64,000 nt of DNA from Streptomyces chromofuscus (GTDB lineage Bacteria; Actinomycetota; Actinomycetes; Streptomycetales; Streptomycetaceae). Position numbers and translations under genes: made by a program. The stretch is taken from contig NZ_CP063374.1 in the NCBI RefSeq assembly GCF_015160875.1, positions 1,116,001 through 1,180,000 on the forward strand, read 5' to 3'. This document shows, in pieces, positions 60,880-64,000 of this stretch (the first letter of the stretch is position 1; the number at the start of each line of letters is the position of its first letter). Below the pieces are notes generated by a model. The model saw only the letters and a program-made list of their open reading frames with translations. It was not told the DNA's origin and searched no databases.

Positions 60880-62588
60880 GCCTTCACCTCCGCCCGTACC
60901 TCCTCCGGCAGATGGAACCGTGCCAGGATCGCCGCCGTCCCCGCCGGGACCCGGCTCGGGGTGGCGAGCGACACCAGCACCATCGTCAGGAAGCCCAACG
61001 GCACCGACCACAGCGCGGGCCAGGCGAGCAGCGCGTGCAGCGGGCCCGCGCCGGGGAAGCCCGCCATGGTCGCGGCCACCGCGAGGAAGGCCGAACCGCC
61101 GCCCACCAGCATCCCGGCCGCCGCGCCCGGCGGCGTCAGCCGCCGCCACCAGATGCCGAGCACCAGCAGGGGACAGAAGGACGACGCCGACACGGCGAAG
61201 GCCAGCCCCACCGCGTCCGCGACCGGCAGCCCGCCGACCAGCACACTCGCCGCGAGCGGCACGGCCATCGCGAGGACCGTGCCGAGCCGGAAGTGCCGCA
61301 CGCCGCGGGTCGGCAGGACGTCCTGCGTGAGGACGCCGGCCACCGCCATGGTCAGCCCCGACGCGGTGGACAGGAACGCCGCGAAGGCCCCGCCCGCCAC
61401 CAGTGCGCCGAGCAGATCGCCGCCGAGGCCGCCGATCATGCGCTCCGGCAGCAGCAGGACCGCCGCGTCCGCGTGGCCGGTGAGGGTGAGTTCGGGGGCG
61501 TAGATGCGGCCGAGGGCGCCGTAGACCGGCGGCAGCAGGTAGAAGCCGCCGATCAGGGCCAGTACGGCGACCGTGGTGCGGCGGGCGGCAACGCCGTGCG
61601 GGCTCGTGTAGAAGCGCACGACGACGTGCGGCAGGCCCATGGTGCCGAGGAAGGTGGCGAGGATCAGTCCGTACGTGGCGTACAGCGGACGGTCCTCACG
61701 GCTCTCGGCTCGCGACGGCGACATCCCACCGCCGCTCGCGGTGTCGGCCGTGGGAACGGGGGTGCCCGCGCCGAAGGTGAGGCGGGTGCCCTGTTCGATG
61801 CGGTGGGTGCCGGCCGGGAGGTCGATTCGCCGCTCCTCGTGGGCCCGTCCGTCGACCGTGCCGGTGGCCGTCACCGTCAGCGGGCTGTCGAGCCTGAGGT
61901 CGAGGGTGTCGTCGACGCGGACGACCCGCTGTTCGCGGAAGGCGGCCGGTTCGTCGAAGACGTCGCGCGGGGCGCCGTCGCCCTGCCAGGCGAGGACGAG
62001 GAAGAGGACGGGGACCAGGAGGGCGGTGAGCTTGAGCCAGTACTGGAAGGCCTGCACGAAGGTGATGCTGCGCATGCCGCCCGCCGCGACGATCGCGGTG
62101 ACGACGACGGCGACGATGATTCCGCCGAACGAGTCGGGCGCACCGGTCAGCACTGTCAACGTCAGACCGGCGCCCTGGAGTTGGGGCAGCAGGTAGAGCC
62201 AGCCCACGCCGACGACGAAGGCGCCCGCGAGCCGCCGTACCGCCGGGGAGGCGAGTCGGGCCTCGGCGAAGTCGGGCAGCGTGTACGCGCCGGAGCGGCG
62301 CAGGGGCGCGGCGACGAACACGAGGAGCACCAGGTACCCGGCCGTGTAGCCGACCGGGTACCAGAGCATGTCCGGGCCCTGCACGAGGACCAGTCCCGCG
62401 ATGCCGAGGAAGGAGGCGGCGGAGAGGTACTCGCCGCTGATCGCGGCGGCGTTCAGGCGGGGGCCGACGGTGCGGGAGGCGACGTAGAAATCGGAGGTGG
62501 TCCGGGATATGCGCAGGCCGAACGCGCCGACGAGGACGGTCGCCACGACGACCAGGGCGACGGCGGGGACGGCGTAACCGGAGTACAC
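60876..62588 (-). CDS. Sodium:solute symporter (ActP/MctP-like)
   Basis: The 570-residue protein has about 13 transmembrane helices of the SSS family: GLRISRTTSDFYVASRTVGP, AAAISGEYLSAASFLGIAGL with the sodium-site Ser/Ala pattern, and GAFAAFLSTASGLTMAVAGV. A non-membrane insertion (about residues 215-290) is larger than in typical members. ActP acetate permeases pair with a small DUF485 protein, and such a two-helix protein is encoded just upstream, so a monocarboxylate is a likely substrate. GTG 62588 follows GAGGAC. Co-transcribed with a LytTR regulator and a LytS kinase. Confidence 0.9.
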   Translation of the reverse strand: MYSGYAVPAVALVVVATVLVGAFGLRISRTTSDFYVASRTVGPRLNAAAISGEYLSAASFLGIAGLVLVQGPDMLWYPVGYTAGYLVLLVFVAAPLRRSGAYTLPDFAEARLASPAVRRLAGAFVVGVGWLYLLPQLQGAGLTLTVLTGAPDSFGGIIVAVVVTAIVAAGGMRSITFVQAFQYWLKLTALLVPVLFLVLAWQGDGAPRDVFDEPAAFREQRVVRVDDTLDLRLDSPLTVTATGTVDGRAHEERRIDLPAGTHRIEQGTRLTFGAGTPVPTADTASGGGMSPSRAESREDRPLYATYGLILATFLGTMGLPHVVVRFYTSPHGVAARRTTVAVLALIGGFYLLPPVYGALGRIYAPELTLTGHADAAVLLLPERMIGGLGGDLLGALVAGGAFAAFLSTASGLTMAVAGVLTQDVLPTRGVRHFRLGTVLAMAVPLAASVLVGGLPVADAVGLAFAVSASSFCPLLVLGIWWRRLTPPGAAAGMLVGGGSAFLAVAATMAGFPGAGPLHALLAWPALWSVPLGFLTMVLVSLATPSRVPAGTAAILARFHLPEEVRAEVKA

Positions 62589-62600
62589 GGGCCTACGTCC

Positions 62601-62996
62601 TCAGCGGTCCTCGACCAGCCGGACGAAGTCGCGTTCGTTGCGTTCGGCGCGGGCGACGTACCAGCGGGCCAGCAGGACCAGGGGCGCGTACAGGCAGAAG
62701 CCGAGGACGAGCCACTCCAGCCGGCGGGCGCCGGGGGCGGTCGCGAACACCAGCGGCAGGGGGCCGACGAGCAGCACGAGGACGGCGGACACGGTGAGGG
62801 CGGCGCGCAATTGGGTGCGCATCAGGGAACGGACGTAGGTGTGGCCGAGAGTGGTCTGTTCATCGATCTCGGTGCGCGGCCGGTAGTAACCGGAGGCATG
62901 GGGGTACCGCCCGCGCGAGCGGAGCCGGGCGTGGGGGAGGCCGCGGCGAGCCGGGCCGGTGACGACGACGCGGCGTTCGGTGGGCTCCTGGGGCAC
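62601..62996 (-). CDS. Two-helix membrane protein, DUF485-like symporter partner
   Basis: The 131-residue protein has a soluble N-terminal half and two transmembrane helices (about 72-90 and 100-118: LTVSAVLVLLVGPLPLVF and LVLGFCLYAPLVLLARWYV), ending ARAERNERDFVRLVEDR. The layout is that of DUF485 proteins encoded with ActP-type symporters; the assignment rests on topology and context. Residues about 19-33 (GLPHARLRSRGRYPH) come from a palindromic repeat element. GTG 62996 is chosen because GGAGG is eight bases upstream; GTG 63002 overlaps the previous stop but is too close to it. Confidence 0.75.
   Translation of the reverse strand: MPQEPTERRVVVTGPARRGLPHARLRSRGRYPHASGYYRPRTEIDEQTTLGHTYVRSLMRTQLRAALTVSAVLVLLVGPLPLVFATAPGARRLEWLVLGFCLYAPLVLLARWYVARAERNERDFVRLVEDR
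62900..62940. repeat. Interspersed palindromic element, copy 2 (inside a CDS)
   Basis: Read on the + strand it aligns with the reverse complement of copy 1 at 51611-51656: common blocks are GGGGGT, CCGC, CGAGCG, AGCCG and GTGGGGGAGG, with one 1-bp indel and several substitutions. It lies in frame in the DUF485-like gene, in the opposite orientation relative to the gene compared with copy 1. Confidence 0.65.
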
Positions 62997-62998
62997 CG

Positions 62999-63748
62999 TC
63001 ACGGCCTCCTCATGAGCAGATCCCTCAGTTCGCGGGCGTGGCGGCGGCTGACCTGGAGTTCCTCGGTGCCGACCAGCACGCTCACCGTGCCCGCGTCCAG
63101 GCGGAGTTCGCCTATGTGCCGCAGGGCGACCAGGTGGCGGCGGTGGATGCGCACGAAGCCCCGGGAGCGCCAGCGGTCCTCCAGGGTGGACAGCGGGATG
63201 CGCACCAGGTGGCTGCCCTTGCCGGTGTGCAGCCGGGCGTAGTCGCCCTGGGCCTCGACGTGGGTGATGTCGTCGACGGCGACGAAACGGGTCACGCCGC
63301 CCAGTTCGACGGGTATGTGGTCGGGATCGGGCTCGTGCACGGGGACGCGCGGGGTGGTGCCGCGCTGCTCGGCGGCCCGGCGCACCGCCTCGGCGAGGCG
63401 TTCCTTGCGGACCGGCTTGAGGACGTAGTCGACCGCCTTCAGGTCGAACGCCTGCACGGCGAAGTCCTCGTGCGCGGTGACGAAGACGACCAGCGGGGGC
63501 TGGGCGAACCCGGTGAGCAGGCGGGCCAGGTCGAGACCGTCGAGGCCGGGCATGTTGATGTCGAGGAAGACGACGTCGATCGCCTCGGGTCCGTCCGGTC
63601 CGGACTCCAGGGCCCGGGTGATCCGGCGCAGCGCCTCGGTCGCGTCGCCGGCGCCCTCGGCGCTGCCGATCCGCGGGTCCGCGTTCAGCAGGTACACGAG
63701 TTCCTCGAGGGAGGGGCGTTCGTCGTCGACAGCCAGGGCGCGCAGCAT
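62999..63748 (-). CDS. LytTR-family response regulator
   Basis: The 249-residue regulator has a receiver domain with Asp8/Asp9, phospho-acceptor Asp63 (VVFLDINMPG), the Thr of VTAHED and Lys111 (YVLKPV), followed by a LytTR DNA-binding domain (about 150-245: HVEAQGDYARLHT, FVRIHRRHLVAL). It is the first gene of the leftward operon and the natural partner of the LytS kinase at its end. Initiation at 63748 is preferred: TAGACT ends eight bases upstream on the minus strand, suggesting a leaderless mRNA. BtsR/YehT control pyruvate transporters in the same way. Confidence 0.92.
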   Translation of the reverse strand: MLRALAVDDERPSLEELVYLLNADPRIGSAEGAGDATEALRRITRALESGPDGPEAIDVVFLDINMPGLDGLDLARLLTGFAQPPLVVFVTAHEDFAVQAFDLKAVDYVLKPVRKERLAEAVRRAAEQRGTTPRVPVHEPDPDHIPVELGGVTRFVAVDDITHVEAQGDYARLHTGKGSHLVRIPLSTLEDRWRSRGFVRIHRRHLVALRHIGELRLDAGTVSVLVGTEELQVSRRHARELRDLLMRRP

Positions 63749-63825
63749 GAACGTGGAGTCTAGGAGCAATCCGTACGCCTGCACACGTGCCGGACGTGGC
63801 CGTTTCCGCTGGATACAGTGCCGTT

Positions 63826-64000
63826 ATGAACAGCAGGGCGGCACCCTTCGACGAACTGGACCGGAAGATCATCACCGCGTTGATGGCGAACTCCCGGACG
63901 AGCTTCGCCGAGATCGGCGCGGCGATCGGGCTGTCCTCGACGGCCGTGAAGCGCCGGGTGGACCGGCTGCGCGAGACCGGTGTGATCACCGGGTTCACGG
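63826..64000 (+). CDS. AsnC/Lrp-family regulator, N-terminal part
   Basis: The gene runs off the right edge. The 58 visible residues, MNSRAAPFDELDRKIITALM onward, form the Lrp/AsnC helix-turn-helix (LDRKIITALMANSRTSFAEI, IGLSSTAVKRRVDRLRETG, VITGF). TACAGT (63814-63819) ends six bases before ATG 63826, consistent with a leaderless transcript divergent from the LytTR operon. Lrp-type proteins sense amino acids; the effector domain is outside the window. Confidence 0.9.
   Translation, partial: MNSRAAPFDELDRKIITALMANSRTSFAEIGAAIGLSSTAVKRRVDRLRETGVITGFT

Overview
The window is very GC-rich actinobacterial DNA, and gene style and content point to Streptomyces. Starts are often GTG, ATGA/GTGA overlaps between genes are common, and several genes look leaderless. 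It carries the flaviolin trio rppA / CYP158A2-like P450 / cupin oxygenase, together with xylAB-ROK, def, murT-gatD, pfkA and ctaG. From memory this order resembles the Streptomyces coelicolor region around SCO1160-SCO1220, but the sequence is not identical: the P450, for example, has a 16-17 residue N-terminal insertion. No tRNA, rRNA, CRISPR array, integrase or transposase was seen.

Layout. 1-10.4 kb: a methyltransferase tail, small unknown proteins, a secreted alpha/beta-hydrolase, a SNF2 helicase coupled to a SWIM zinc-finger protein, a secreted phytase-like esterase and a proline-rich membrane protein. A five-copy 34-bp tandem repeat lies directly upstream of a promoter near 1.2 kb. 10.5-14.5 kb: the divergent xylA and xylB genes with a ROK repressor. 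14.8-16.1 kb: a Tat-exported amidase and a broken beta-helix gene, flanked by two tandem repeats that contain stop codons.

16.1-37.2 kb is a large sugar/glycan cluster in two converging gene groups. It encodes the heptose nucleotide pathway (GmhA isomerase, HldE kinase/nucleotidyltransferase, GmhB phosphatase), eight glycosyltransferases including three of the GT9 (heptosyltransferase) family, a carbamoyltransferase, a polysaccharide pyruvyl transferase, an FAD oxidoreductase and two UDP-glucuronate-decarboxylase-like SDR proteins, one lacking conserved active-site residues. An MFS exporter lies between the two groups. No Wzx/Wzy-type flippase or polymerase is visible. Together these genes look able to make and decorate a heptose-containing saccharide in a monoderm bacterium, and this is the most interesting system in the window.

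37.2-43.3 kb: a decayed phosphodiester glycosidase, a small membrane protein, a PI-PLC/GDPD-like secreted enzyme, and a three-gene acyl-CoA dehydrogenase/quinone oxidoreductase operon. 43.3-47.8 kb: an FAD oxidoreductase, an ATP-dependent DNA ligase coupled to a NUDIX hydrolase, and a succinate-semialdehyde dehydrogenase-type ALDH. 47.8-51.1 kb: a small leaderless gene and the flaviolin/biflaviolin operon. 51.1-53.2 kb: an acyl-CoA dehydrogenase divergent from its probable TetR regulator, with overlapping palindromes between them. 53.3-58.3 kb: peptide deformylase, MurT/GatD (lipid II amidation), phosphofructokinase and CtaG.

58.3-59.3 kb is degenerate. 59.3-64 kb holds a small membrane protein and a leftward operon encoding a LytTR response regulator, a two-TM protein, a sodium:solute symporter, a 53-residue mini-ORF that touches both neighbours, and a LytS-type histidine kinase. 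A divergent AsnC/Lrp regulator runs off the right edge. Two diverged copies of one short palindromic element sit in frame inside coding sequences at 51.6 and 62.9 kb.
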